Positions 16,868 to 26,500 of a stretch of 64,000 bases of DNA are shown here, piece after piece; within the stretch, counting starts at the first letter, position 1; each line of letters starts with the position of its first letter. The DNA lies in NCBI RefSeq assembly GCF_038396755.1, contig NZ_CP149822.1, positions 4,556,001 to 4,620,000 of the forward strand. Direction: 5' to 3'. The notes under the pieces are model-generated. The model worked only from the letters and a program-made list of their open reading frames with translations. It made no database searches and was not told the origin of the DNA. Source of the stretch: Chitinophaga pollutisoli. GTDB taxonomy: Bacteria; Bacteroidota; Bacteroidia; Chitinophagales; Chitinophagaceae. The position numbers were made by a program, and so were the translations under genes.

Positions 16868-18060
16868 TGAAGGGAAGCGTGTGGATAGCGGGAGGCGGCG
16901 TCATTTCCGGCATCGGCCGGAACCTGGACGAATGCATGGCTTCGTTTGAAGCGATGCGCCCGGGCATGGCGTACATGCAGCACCTGCATTCCGCGCATGC
17001 CGGCACTTTCCCGGTGGTGGAAGTGAAAGCCCCGAACGAAGAACTGGCCGCCCTCGCGGGCATGCCCGCCCACTGGAGCCGTACGGCCCTGCTGAGCCGC
17101 ATCGCCGCGCAGGAAGCCTGGAACCGCTCAGGACTAGGCAACATCGCAGATTACCGGGCAGGCTTCGTGTCGGCCAATACGGTTGGCGGGATGGATAAGA
17201 CGGAAGAATTCATGGAGGCGTTCCTCGCCGATCCCTCGAAAGGGAAACTCCGGCAGGTAGTACACCACGAATGCGGCGCGGTAACCGACCTGGTGGCCGA
17301 CGCTATGGGCATCCGCCACCATGTGTCCACTATCAGCACGGCCTGTTCGTCCGGCGCCAACGCGCTCATGTACGGGGCCCGCATGATCCGCGCGGGCATG
17401 CTCGACGTGGTGATCGCCGGTGGCACCGATGCGCTGACGCGCTTTACGCTCAACGGTTTCAACACGCTGATGATCCTCGACCAGCAAAACTGCCGTCCCT
17501 TCGACGATACCCGCACCGGCCTCAACCTGGGCGAGGGCGCGGGGTACGTCGTGCTCGTGTCCGACGCCGTGGCGGAGAAAATCCGGCCCTGGTGCCGCCT
17601 GGCAGGTTTCGCCAACGCCAACGACGCCTATCACCAGACGGCCTCTTCGCCCGATGGTACCGGCAACTTCCTGGCTATGAAAGGCGCGCTGGAAATGTGC
17701 GGGCTGCAGCCGGAAGACGTAGGGTACATTAACCTGCACGGCACCGGCACCCAAAACAACGACAGTTCGGAAGGACTCGCCATCACCCGGCTGTTCGAAA
17801 AAGGCGTACCGCCCGCCAGCTCCACCAAGAGCTTCACGGGGCATACGCTGGGCGCCAGCGGTGGTATCGAAGCGGTTTTTTCCGCGTGGGCGCTTCGCGA
17901 AGGGATCATTTATCCCAACGCCAACTTCTCCGTGCAAATGAAGGAACTGGCTTTTTCGCCGGTGACGGCTTTTTCACGGGGCAACGACCTGCGGAACGTG
18001 ATGTCGAATTCCTTCGGGTTCGGTGGCAATTGTTCCAGCCTGGTCTTTTCAAAGGATTAA
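16864..18060 (+). CDS. Beta-ketoacyl-ACP synthase, elongating type
   Basis: A 398-residue condensing enzyme with Cys161 in STACSSG, His292 in NLHGTGTQNND and His327 in FTGHTLG, the complete triad. It is flanked by two Cys-less ketosynthase-like proteins (15988 and 18064). This suggests a ketosynthase/chain-length-factor heterodimer like ApeO/ApeC, most likely with the protein at 18064. The start at 16864 overlaps the carrier protein stop; an ATG at 16867 is an equal alternative. Confidence 0.9.
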   Translation: MMKGSVWIAGGGVISGIGRNLDECMASFEAMRPGMAYMQHLHSAHAGTFPVVEVKAPNEELAALAGMPAHWSRTALLSRIAAQEAWNRSGLGNIADYRAGFVSANTVGGMDKTEEFMEAFLADPSKGKLRQVVHHECGAVTDLVADAMGIRHHVSTISTACSSGANALMYGARMIRAGMLDVVIAGGTDALTRFTLNGFNTLMILDQQNCRPFDDTRTGLNLGEGAGYVVLVSDAVAEKIRPWCRLAGFANANDAYHQTASSPDGTGNFLAMKGALEMCGLQPEDVGYINLHGTGTQNNDSSEGLAITRLFEKGVPPASSTKSFTGHTLGASGGIEAVFSAWALREGIIYPNANFSVQMKELAFSPVTAFSRGNDLRNVMSNSFGFGGNCSSLVFSKD

Positions 18061-18063
18061 TAT

Positions 18064-19077
18064 ATGAGAGCATTCATACAAGGAGCAGGATGCGTGTCTG
18101 CACAAGACAGCAGCGTATTTCCCGGGGAGATCCGGCAATACGAAGGCGACCGCCTGCCCGTGGCCGACCCGGATTACAAACAGTGGATCGACATCAAACA
18201 GATCCGCCGGATGGGCCGTGCCATCAAAATGGGCGTAGCCGCGTCGCACATGAGCCTCGAAACCGCGGGAATCAAGAATCCCGACGCCATCGTCATGGGC
18301 ACGGCGTACGGATGCCTCGCCGATACCGGCGTGTTCCTGCAGAAACTCGTGAGCCAGCATGAAGACATGCTCACGCCCACGGCGTTTATCCAAAGCACGC
18401 ACAATACCGTGGCCGGGCAGATCGCCCTGCTGCTGGGCTGCCATGCATATAACAATACTTTCGTGCACGGTGCTTTTTCGTTTGAGAACGCCCTGCAGGA
18501 CGGCCTGTTGTTGCTGGCGGAAAACCCTTCGCGCCAAATACTCGCCGGCGCCACCGACGAGATCACCGGATATTCCCACACCATCCTTCGCCGTTTCGGG
18601 CTGTACAGGCATGCGGTAGCGGCCGGGGAAGGCGCGGCATTTTTCGTGTTGTCGGCTGAGAAAAAAGATACATCCCTCGCGCAGCTGACCGCCGTGGAAA
18701 TGTTGTACCGGCCCGCTTCGGAAAAGGAAACGGCGGATCAACTGGCCGCATTCCTCGCCAGGAGCGGGGTGCAGCCGGGCGGACTGAACCTTGTGCTCAC
18801 GGGCCGCAACGGCGATGAAGACAACGACAAATATTATGAAACGTTGGAATCATCGCTTTTCCAGGATACGCCCATCGCGGCATTCAAGCAATTCTGCGGG
18901 GAATATCCCACCGCATCGGCGTTTGCTGTGTGGATGGCGGCGGGATGCCTGAATAGGGGGGCCGTTCCGCAGGAAGCGATGGTGAAAGGCGCAGCGCCGG
19001 CCCAACCAGAGCGCATCCTTATTTGGAATCACCATCAGGGGAAATATCACTCATTTATCTTACTGGAGAAATGCTGA
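18064..19077 (+). CDS. Ketosynthase-like chain-length-factor protein without active-site Cys
   Basis: 337 residues. The N-terminal two thirds follow the ketosynthase fold: IVMGTAYGCLADT near 77, STHNTVAGQIALLLG near 115, then NNTFVHGAFSFENAL where ACSSG would stand, and RQILAGATDEI near 160. The nucleophilic Cys is lost, and the C-terminal part is short and lacks the usual HGTGT and GHTLG motifs. Proteins of this kind (ApeC-like, Ketoacyl-synt_2) pair with an active ketosynthase and set chain length. It starts four bases after the ketosynthase stop. Confidence 0.75.
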   Translation: MRAFIQGAGCVSAQDSSVFPGEIRQYEGDRLPVADPDYKQWIDIKQIRRMGRAIKMGVAASHMSLETAGIKNPDAIVMGTAYGCLADTGVFLQKLVSQHEDMLTPTAFIQSTHNTVAGQIALLLGCHAYNNTFVHGAFSFENALQDGLLLLAENPSRQILAGATDEITGYSHTILRRFGLYRHAVAAGEGAAFFVLSAEKKDTSLAQLTAVEMLYRPASEKETADQLAAFLARSGVQPGGLNLVLTGRNGDEDNDKYYETLESSLFQDTPIAAFKQFCGEYPTASAFAVWMAAGCLNRGAVPQEAMVKGAAPAQPERILIWNHHQGKYHSFILLEKC

Positions 19078-19844
19078 GGATCTGGGTCATAGCAGCCGCG
19101 GCCGTATCCGTGGGCGTGTTGATCGCCTGGCATGGAAGCTGGACGGCAACTCCACTCTGGAAGTTGCTGATTCCCGTTGGCATCGCCGCGGGTTTTGCGG
19201 CCTGGGGCTCGGTAAACGTACGGTCCAATTACTTCGTGCGCACCCGCAGCAAAGGCAAATCTTCCGACAAATCCGTGTCGTTGTCGTTCGATGACGGTCC
19301 GGCCGTGGAATTCACCCCGCAGATACTCGACATCCTCGCGCAATTCGACGTGAAAGCCGCGTTCTTCTGCATCGGTCACCGCGTGGAGCAGGAGCCGGCG
19401 CTCATGAAAAGGATTGCGGCGGAAGGGCATATTGTGGGTAACCACAGCTTTTCACACAGTCCGATGTTCGACCTGCAATCGTCTTCCGCCATGCGCGACG
19501 ACCTGGTGAAGGCCAACGCGGTCATCCAATCCGCCATTGGCCATCAACCCAAATTATTCCGCCCGCCTTACGGCGTCACCAATCCCATGCTTGCCCGCGC
19601 GATCCGCAAATGCCGGTTCATCGCCGTGGGATGGAGCATCCGCTCGTTCGACACCGTCATCAAAGACGAAGACAAACTGTTCGAGCGTGTAACAAAGAAA
19701 ATCGAAGCGGGAGACGTCTTCCTCTTTCACGATACGGCCGCGGCCACGGTCAAAATACTGCCCGCGCTCATCAAACAACTCAAAAGGGATGGTTTCGCCA
19801 TCAAAAGATTGGATGAACTATTAAACATACCGGCTTATGCGTAG
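19071..19844 (+). CDS. Polysaccharide deacetylase-family (NodB) protein, membrane anchored
   Basis: 257 residues with two short N-terminal hydrophobic segments and a NodB domain. The domain shows the metal-binding SLSFDDGP (near 67), NHSFSHSP (near 124, H-x3-H) and the RPPYG block near 165. It probably acts outside the inner membrane as a carbohydrate esterase. Within this cluster it could remove an acetyl group from a glycolipid anchor made by the GT2 protein, but that is inference. I start at the ATG at 19071, which overlaps the upstream stop, rather than at 19023 inside the upstream gene. Confidence 0.8.
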   Translation: MLRIWVIAAAAVSVGVLIAWHGSWTATPLWKLLIPVGIAAGFAAWGSVNVRSNYFVRTRSKGKSSDKSVSLSFDDGPAVEFTPQILDILAQFDVKAAFFCIGHRVEQEPALMKRIAAEGHIVGNHSFSHSPMFDLQSSSAMRDDLVKANAVIQSAIGHQPKLFRPPYGVTNPMLARAIRKCRFIAVGWSIRSFDTVIKDEDKLFERVTKKIEAGDVFLFHDTAAATVKILPALIKQLKRDGFAIKRLDELLNIPAYA

Positions 19845-20469
19845 ATGGATCATGCTGATGGCAGTTTGCTGTATGGCGTTGCAGGTTGCCGCCCAGAGCG
19901 GGTTTAAGCCCGTCGCCAACCTCGATCAGTTCAAAAGGGAATTTGCCGCAGCGGCGCAAAAAACGCAATCGATCAAAAGCGACTTTGTGCAGGAGAAATA
20001 CCTCAGCATGCTGTCGGATAAAATCACCTCCAAAGGCAAATTCTGGTTCAAGAAAGAAAACCGGGTGCGGATGGAGTATGCATCGCCCACGTTCTACCTC
20101 ATGATTATCAACGGCAAGAACGTGCGCATCAAAGATGCCCGGAGTGATAAAAATATTTCCACCGGCGGCAATAAACTGTTCGAACAGATCAGCCGCATCA
20201 CGGCCGATTGCGTGCAGGGAAATGTGCTGAACAACAAAGATTTCTCCGCCAAAGTGCAGGAAAACGCACAGCAATACCTTTTACAGCTGGCGCCGGTGGC
20301 GAAGGGAATGAAGGATTTCTTCTCGTCTATTGAGCTGTTGGTGGATAAAAAGGATTTGGGCGTGACGAAGATCGTGATGCACGAAGCTTCGGGCGACCGC
20401 ACCGAAATGATTTTCACGAAAAAGGAACTCAACGCTGCCATTCCAGATGAGATGTTTGCTCTTAAATAG
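19837..20469 (+). CDS. LolA-like outer-membrane lipoprotein carrier
   Basis: 210 residues with a signal peptide (cleavage after VAAQ near residue 20) and a LolA-type half-barrel: FKREFAAAAQKTQSIKSDF near 30, GKFWFKKENRVRMEY near 66, then a long beta-rich C-terminus. In aryl polyene clusters LolA homologues are thought to carry the lipidated product across the periplasm. This gene overlaps its neighbours on both sides (8 bases at the start, 23 at the end), so it is embedded in the pigment operon and separate from the housekeeping lolA. Confidence 0.85.
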   Translation: MRRWIMLMAVCCMALQVAAQSGFKPVANLDQFKREFAAAAQKTQSIKSDFVQEKYLSMLSDKITSKGKFWFKKENRVRMEYASPTFYLMIINGKNVRIKDARSDKNISTGGNKLFEQISRITADCVQGNVLNNKDFSAKVQENAQQYLLQLAPVAKGMKDFFSSIELLVDKKDLGVTKIVMHEASGDRTEMIFTKKELNAAIPDEMFALK

Positions 20470-21070
20470 CGTATTGCTGCTGTTGCTCGCTTCCTGCGGA
20501 TCGGCCTACAAAGGTCTGCAACGCACGGAATACGACGCGGCTGCCTGCCTGCAAAACTTCAGGCCGCGCATCGATTCGCCGGCGCTGTACAGTACGCAGG
20601 TGGACATACTTCAGCATCATTTATCCGGACTGCTGTATTTCCGGCCGATGGACAACGGCAGCATGAGGGTTTTGTTTTTGAGTGAAGTGGGGATGAAGTT
20701 TTTCGATTTCGAGTTTACGAAAGACGGGGATTTCATCAAACATTACATGCTGCCGAAAATGGATAGGAAAGCCGTGGTGAAAACGCTTCGCAAGGATTTT
20801 GACATGGTGCTTATGCGGCGCGATCCTTCTTCTGCGGAAACATTTTCCATGGCCGGGCTCCATTACATTTCGTTCCGTCTTCCAAAAGGGAAGATTTACT
20901 ATATCACCGATCCGGCTTGTACGGAGCTTGTTCGGGTGGAAAACGGCTCACGCCGCAAACCCGTGGTGGAAGCCACGCTCCGCGCATACCGCAATGGCGT
21001 TCCGGACAGTATCGACATCAGGCATCATGCCGTCAAATTCAATATTTCATTACAACGCGTAGAAAAATAA
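20447..21070 (+). CDS. Predicted lipoprotein of the pigment cluster (DUF3261-like)
   Basis: 207 residues with a lipoprotein signal (LLLLLASCGS, lipobox Cys at residue 17) and a soluble beta-rich remainder. By position after LolA it corresponds to the DUF3261-type lipoproteins of aryl polyene clusters, which may act like LolB in receiving the lipid at the outer membrane. Family membership is inferred from context more than from motifs. It overlaps lolA by 23 bases and shares a base with the next start. Confidence 0.65.
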   Translation: MRCLLLNSVLLLLLASCGSAYKGLQRTEYDAAACLQNFRPRIDSPALYSTQVDILQHHLSGLLYFRPMDNGSMRVLFLSEVGMKFFDFEFTKDGDFIKHYMLPKMDRKAVVKTLRKDFDMVLMRRDPSSAETFSMAGLHYISFRLPKGKIYYITDPACTELVRVENGSRRKPVVEATLRAYRNGVPDSIDIRHHAVKFNISLQRVEK

Positions 21071-21432
21071 TGTTAGCAGGAAAATTCTATACCATCGTTT
21101 CCCGACAGCAACCGGCTGAAAATTCGATCCACTACACGATCGACTGGAACGGCGCGCACCCGATTTTCGAAGGGCACTTTCCCGGTCAGCCCGTAGTGCC
21201 CGGCGTTTGCATGATGCAGACGATCCAGGAGCTGGTGTCGGCCGCCGTGGGTAAAAAGCTGTTGGTGGAAAAAGCTTCCAACATGAAGTTCCTCAATATG
21301 ATCGACCCCCGCGTGAGCCCGCAGGTGACCGTGGAGATCGGTTTTACGGAAGAGGAAGGAGGTTATAAAACGAATGCCGTCATCAAACATGAAGCCACCA
21401 CGTTCCTGAAGTTCCAGGGTCGTTTCAAGTAA
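21070..21432 (+). CDS. Hot-dog dehydratase subunit, ApeI/FabZ-like (keeps His, Glu replaced by Gln)
   Basis: A 120-residue hot-dog protein with the catalytic His in EGHFPGQPVVPG (near residue 36). At the position of the FabZ/FabA acid it reads MMQTIQEL, that is Gln instead of Glu/Asp. The active site of these dimers lies at the subunit interface, and the protein at 10954 carries the Glu but not the His. A heterodimer would therefore rebuild one complete site. The start (TAATG with the upstream stop) fits the family; longer in-frame versions lie inside the lipoprotein gene. Confidence 0.82.
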   Translation: MLAGKFYTIVSRQQPAENSIHYTIDWNGAHPIFEGHFPGQPVVPGVCMMQTIQELVSAAVGKKLLVEKASNMKFLNMIDPRVSPQVTVEIGFTEEEGGYKTNAVIKHEATTFLKFQGRFK

Positions 21433-21434
21433 CT

Positions 21435-22634
21435 ATGGAGCAACAGGGCACATACGATGCGCAGTTTGGCGCGCGCAAGGTTTGCGTGCTGATCCCGACC
21501 TATAACAACGCCGGCACCCTCGGGGCCGTGTTGGAACAGGTAATGGGCTATACGCGGCATGTGATCGTGGTAAATGACGGGTCCACCGACGATACGAAGG
21601 CCGTGTTGGAGCGGTTTCCGCAGGTGAATGTATTGTCGTACCAGCCCAACCGCGGCAAAGGCATCGCCCTGCGCAGGGGTTTTACATTTGCGGTGGAGCA
21701 GGGCTACGATTTCGCGATCACGATGGATGCCGACGGGCAGCACTATGCCAGTGACCTGATTGCGTTCCTGGACAAAGCCGACCGCAATGATCCCGCTATT
21801 CTGATCGGCGCACGCAACCTGCATCAGGAGAACATGCCCGGCAAAAATACTTTCGCCAACAAGTTCTCCAACTTCTGGTTTTATGTGGAAACGGGGCTGA
21901 AAGGGCCGGATACGCAATCCGGTTACCGGCTGTACCCGCTGTTTGCCATGAAGAGGATGCGGTTCATGTGCACCAAATACGAATTCGAGATCGAAGTGCT
22001 GGTACGCAGCAGCTGGAAAGGCATCCGTATCGGCTGGGAGCCGGTGGGTGTATATTATCCGCCGGCGGAGGAAAGGGTGTCGCACTTCCGGCCATTCCGG
22101 GATTTTTCGCGGATCAGCGTGCTGAATACTGTGCTGGTAACGATCGCGTTTCTGTATATCCATCCGCGCAACCTGTTGCGGTTTATATTTTCGAAAGACG
22201 GATTGCGGTATCTCTGGCGCGAGCAGCTGCTGGCGGCGGGGGAGAGCAACGCGAGGAAGGCAGTGTCAGTGGGGTTCGGCGTTTTTATGGGGATTTTCCC
22301 GGTGTGGGGGTTCCAGATGCTGATCGCCGTAATCGTGGCGGCTTTTCTACGGCTGAACAAAGCGTTGGTGCTCATCGCGTCCAACATCAGTATACCGCCC
22401 ATGATCCCGCTGATCGTGTACGGCAGTTTTTTGATGGGCAGGATGTTTGTGACGGAAGATGCGACCTGGATCATTTTCAGTAAAAACCTCACGCTCGACG
22501 ACGTGAAGCAAAACCTTTTCCAATATATCACGGGCAGTATCACGCTGGCCGTGGCGGCGGGGCTCGTGGCGGGCCTCGTGACGTACCTGGCGCTATCGGT
22601 ATTCCGGCGCAAGCGGACCGCGGCGCAAACCTAA
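21435..22634 (+). CDS. Glycosyltransferase family 2 fused to a DUF2062 membrane domain
   Basis: 399 residues. The N-terminal GT-A domain (about 14-235) shows VLIPTYNNAGTL, VVNDGSTDDT, the metal-binding DADGQHY and QSGYRLYP. The C-terminal DUF2062 domain (about 255-390) has several membrane segments and FMGIFPVWGFQ. GT2-DUF2062 proteins recur in aryl polyene and related lipid clusters, where they probably sugar-modify a lipid carrier at the inner membrane. It begins two bases after the dehydratase. Confidence 0.83.
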   Translation: MEQQGTYDAQFGARKVCVLIPTYNNAGTLGAVLEQVMGYTRHVIVVNDGSTDDTKAVLERFPQVNVLSYQPNRGKGIALRRGFTFAVEQGYDFAITMDADGQHYASDLIAFLDKADRNDPAILIGARNLHQENMPGKNTFANKFSNFWFYVETGLKGPDTQSGYRLYPLFAMKRMRFMCTKYEFEIEVLVRSSWKGIRIGWEPVGVYYPPAEERVSHFRPFRDFSRISVLNTVLVTIAFLYIHPRNLLRFIFSKDGLRYLWREQLLAAGESNARKAVSVGFGVFMGIFPVWGFQMLIAVIVAAFLRLNKALVLIASNISIPPMIPLIVYGSFLMGRMFVTEDATWIIFSKNLTLDDVKQNLFQYITGSITLAVAAGLVAGLVTYLALSVFRRKRTAAQT

Positions 22635-22643
22635 AAACGATTC

Positions 22644-25600
22644 ATGGGAACTTTCTTCATATCGATCTACAATTTCTTTAACGCCCGTAAATGGCTGCTC
22701 TGGCTGTTTACGGCTTTCCTTTTTTATCCGCCGCCTTCTTCGCTTCCAAAGTGAAACTCGAAGAAGACATCACGCGCGTATTGCCGCAGGATCCCAAAAT
22801 CGACCGCCTCAACCAGTTCTTTCAAAACTCCAAGTTCGCGGATAAACTGGCCGTCATCGTGTCCCAGCGCGATACCGCCGCCCCCGCCACCCCCGACAGC
22901 CTCACCGCGGTAGCGGAACAGCTGGTCGCCGGCCTGCAGGCCGAAACTTTCCACCAATACGTTTCCCAGGTTACAGGAAGGATGGAAGACACGCTGCTGT
23001 TCAGCCTCCTCGACCGCGTGCAGTCCAACCTCCCGCTGTTCCTCGAAGAAAAGGACTACATCACACTGGATTCCCTCACTTCCCCCGACCGCATTGCCGC
23101 CGCGGTGGAAGCAAATTATAACACGCTCATTTCCCCCGCCGGGATGGTGTTGAAAAAATCCATCGCGGCAGACCCGTTCGGCGTCACCTGGATCGGGATG
23201 AAGAAGCTGCAACAGCTCCAGGCCGATGACACCTGGACGCTCTACGACGGCTACCTCATGAGCAAGGACGAGAAAAACATCCTCCTCCTCATCACACCGA
23301 AAAACGGTCCGAACAAAACCGATATCAACAAAAAGTTCCTTTCGCAGCTCGACAACCTGATTGATTCCACCCTCATTCCCACGCCCGCCATATCGATCAC
23401 GTACTTTGGGGCCACGGCAGTAGCGGTGGGGAATGCGGTGCAGTTGCGGAAGGATACGCTCTTTACGCAAGGCATTACCGTGTTGTTGCTCATCGTGCTC
23501 ATCGCCCTGTTTTTCCGCCGCAAGCGCGCGCCGCTGCTGGTGATGATGCCCGTGGTGTTCGGCGGATTGTTCTCCCTGGCCATGGTGTACCTGATCCAGG
23601 GCAGCATTTCCGTGATCGCGCTGGGCGCGGGTTGCGTGGTGCTGGGCGTGGCGGTGAATTACTCGCTGCACGTTTTCAACCATTTCCGCCATTTGCCGGA
23701 TATCCGGCGGGTGCTGGCCGACCTGGCCATGCCCATGACGGTGGGCAGCTTCACCACCGTGGGCGGATTTTTCTGCCTGCAGTTCGTGAAATCCCCCATG
23801 CTGCAAGACGTCGGGTTATTCGCGGCGTTCAGCCTCATCGGGGCTTCACTCTTCTCGCTCATCATTCTCCCGCATTTCATCGTGATGGGCAAGGCCCCCG
23901 CGAAGAATGGCCCGGTTCAACACAACATCATCGACCGCCTTTCAGGCTGGCGGCCGGAACGCAATAAGAAACTGGTGTACGGCATCCTGGGTCTCACCGT
24001 CGTGTTTTTCTTCACCGCGCAAAATGTCGCATTCGAAAGCGACATGATGCGGATGAACTACATGCCCGAAAAGCTCCGCGAAGCCGAAGAAAAACTCAAC
24101 CGCCTCAACGATTACACCGCGCAAACGGTGTACATGCTGTCCGAAGGCGCCAGCCTCGACGAAGCCCTCCAGCACCGCGCCGACGCCGATACCGCGCTGG
24201 ACCGCCTCCTCGCCACTGGCGCTCTGAAGAAAACGGGCGGTCCCGGCAAACTGCTGTTATCGGAAGCCGAGCAGCAAAAGCGCATCGAAAGGTGGAAAAA
24301 ATACTGGTCGCCGGAGCGCACCGCCGCCGTGATGGCGACCTTGCGGCAGGAGGGCGCGAAGTTCGGATTCAGGCCGGATGCGTTCGATAAGTTCCAGGCG
24401 CTGGTGATGCAGGATTATATCGTAATCCGGCCGGAGCATTCGCCGCTCATGACGTTGCCCTCAATCAGCGATTTTGTAACATTAAAAGATGGAAACGCTT
24501 CGCTGTCGGGTATTTTGAAGGTTGATCCCGCCCGCAAAAACGAAGTGTACGCCGCGCTGGACGCCTTGCCGGGAACGGTGGTGGTCGACAAGCAATACAC
24601 CGCCAACCGCCTCGCCGTCGTGATCCGCGACGAGTTCAATACCATCGCCTGGATGACGTCGGCGCTCGTGTTCTTCGCACTGCTGCTGTCGTACGGGCGC
24701 ATCGAGCTGGCGCTTATCACCTTCATCCCGATGGCCATCAGCTGGGTGTGGATTCTGGGGATCATGGGATTATTCGGCATCCCGTTCAATATCGTCAACA
24801 TTATCCTTTCTACTTTCATTTTCGGTTTGGGGGATGATTACAGCATCTTCACGATGGACGGGTTGCTGCAGGAATACAAAACCGGCAGCAAGCATCTTCC
24901 TTCCTTCAAATCGTCCATATTCTTCTCAGCAATTACCACCATTCTCGGATTGGGCGTGCTGATTTTCGCGGAGCACCCGTCCCTGAAATCCATCGCGCTG
25001 ATCGCCGTGATCGGTATACTTTGCGTGGTGATCACTTCACAAGTGCTTATTCCATTCCTGTTCAATTTCCTCATTACCAACCGCGTCAACAAAAACAAGC
25101 GTCCGCCATGGACGCTTTGGAGCTGGTCGAAATCGATGTTCTCGTTCATTTATTTCGCCTTCGGTGCGATGGTGCTCACCGTGATCGGTACCATCCTCAT
25201 CCGTCTGAACCCCTTCAATAAAGAGAAAGGCAAGAAGATTTATCACTGGTTATTGTCCAAATGCACCTGGAGCGTGCTGCATGTGATGGGGAACACGAAG
25301 AAGGTAACCATCAACGAGCACAAAGAGGATTTTAAAAAGCCGGCGGTTATCATCAGCAATCACCAGTCTTTCCTCGATATTCTCATGTCCACCTCCATGC
25401 ATCCCAACGTGGTGCTGCTGACGAACCAGTGGGTGTACAATTCACCGGTTTTCGGTCAGGTCGTGAAAATGGCGGACTATTATCCCGTGGCGGAGGGCGC
25501 TGAAGAAGGCATCGATCACCTGCGCGACCGTGCGGCCCATGGTTATTCGATCGTCGTGTACCCGGAAGGGACGCGCTCGCAGGATAGTCATATCAAACGT

Positions 25601-26500
25601 TTCCACAAAGGCGCATTTTACCTGGCGCAGGAGCTGAACCTCGACATCATTCCGGCGATTATCCATGGCACGGCGTATTGCATGTCGAAGGGCGATTTCC
25701 TATTGAAAGACGGCACGATGACGATGAAGATCCTCCCCCGCATCAAAGCCTCCGACACCGCCTGGGGCGAAGGCTACGCGGCCCGGACGAAATCCATCAG
25801 CAAGTACTTCAAAGCCGAATACGGCAAACTGGCCGAAGCCATCGAAACACCCGCCTATTATCGCGAACAACTGATCTATCAGTATATTTACAAAGGCCCG
25901 GTACTGGAATGGTACATGCGGATCAAGACGAAAATGGAGCGGAATTACGAAGATTTCCACCGTATGCTGCCCCTCAAAGGCGACATTATGGACATCGGTT
26001 GCGGGTACGGATTCATGAGCTATATGCTGCATTTCCTCTCGCCCGAAAGGAATATGCTCGGCGTGGATTATGACGAAGATAAGATCGCGGTGGCGCAACA
26101 TTGCTACATCCGCAACGACTCCGTGCAATTCCGTTCCGCGGATATCACGCAGTACGATATCCCGGAAAAAGACGCTTTCGTTTTGCTCGACGTGCTCCAT
26201 TACCTGCAACCCGAACAGCAAGCCAGCCTGGTGCGCCGGTGCATGGACAAGCTCCGGCCCGGCGGCGTCATCATCATCCGCGATGGCGACGCAGACCTGA
26301 AGAAGAAGCACCGCGGCACAAAGCTGACGGAGCTTTTCAGCACGAAGCTGCTCGGGTTTAATAAAACGTCGGCCCATCCATTGTCCTTCTTTTCGTCCGC
26401 CACCTTGCGGCAGACCGTGGAAAGCCATGGCGGCACGGTGGAGCGGATCGATCAGACGAAATTTACATCCAATATTGTTTTCATCATCAGAAATGCATAG
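22644..26500 (+). CDS. MMPL/RND exporter fused to PlsC acyltransferase and methyltransferase (one-base frameshift)
   Basis: A 1285-residue three-part protein. Residues 1-820 form an MMPL/RND-type exporter with two transmembrane bundles and large periplasmic loops. At about 850-1060 is a PlsC/LPLAT domain with NHQSFLD (H-x4-D) and PEGTRSQD. At about 1100-1280 is a class I methyltransferase with IMDIGCGYGFMSYM and a GVDYDEDK strand. It matches separate exporter, acyltransferase and methyltransferase genes of proteobacterial aryl polyene clusters. The natural start MGTFFISIYNFFNARKWLLW at 22644 is out of frame with the rest; one more T in the six-T run at 22720-22725 joins them. Confidence 0.82.
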
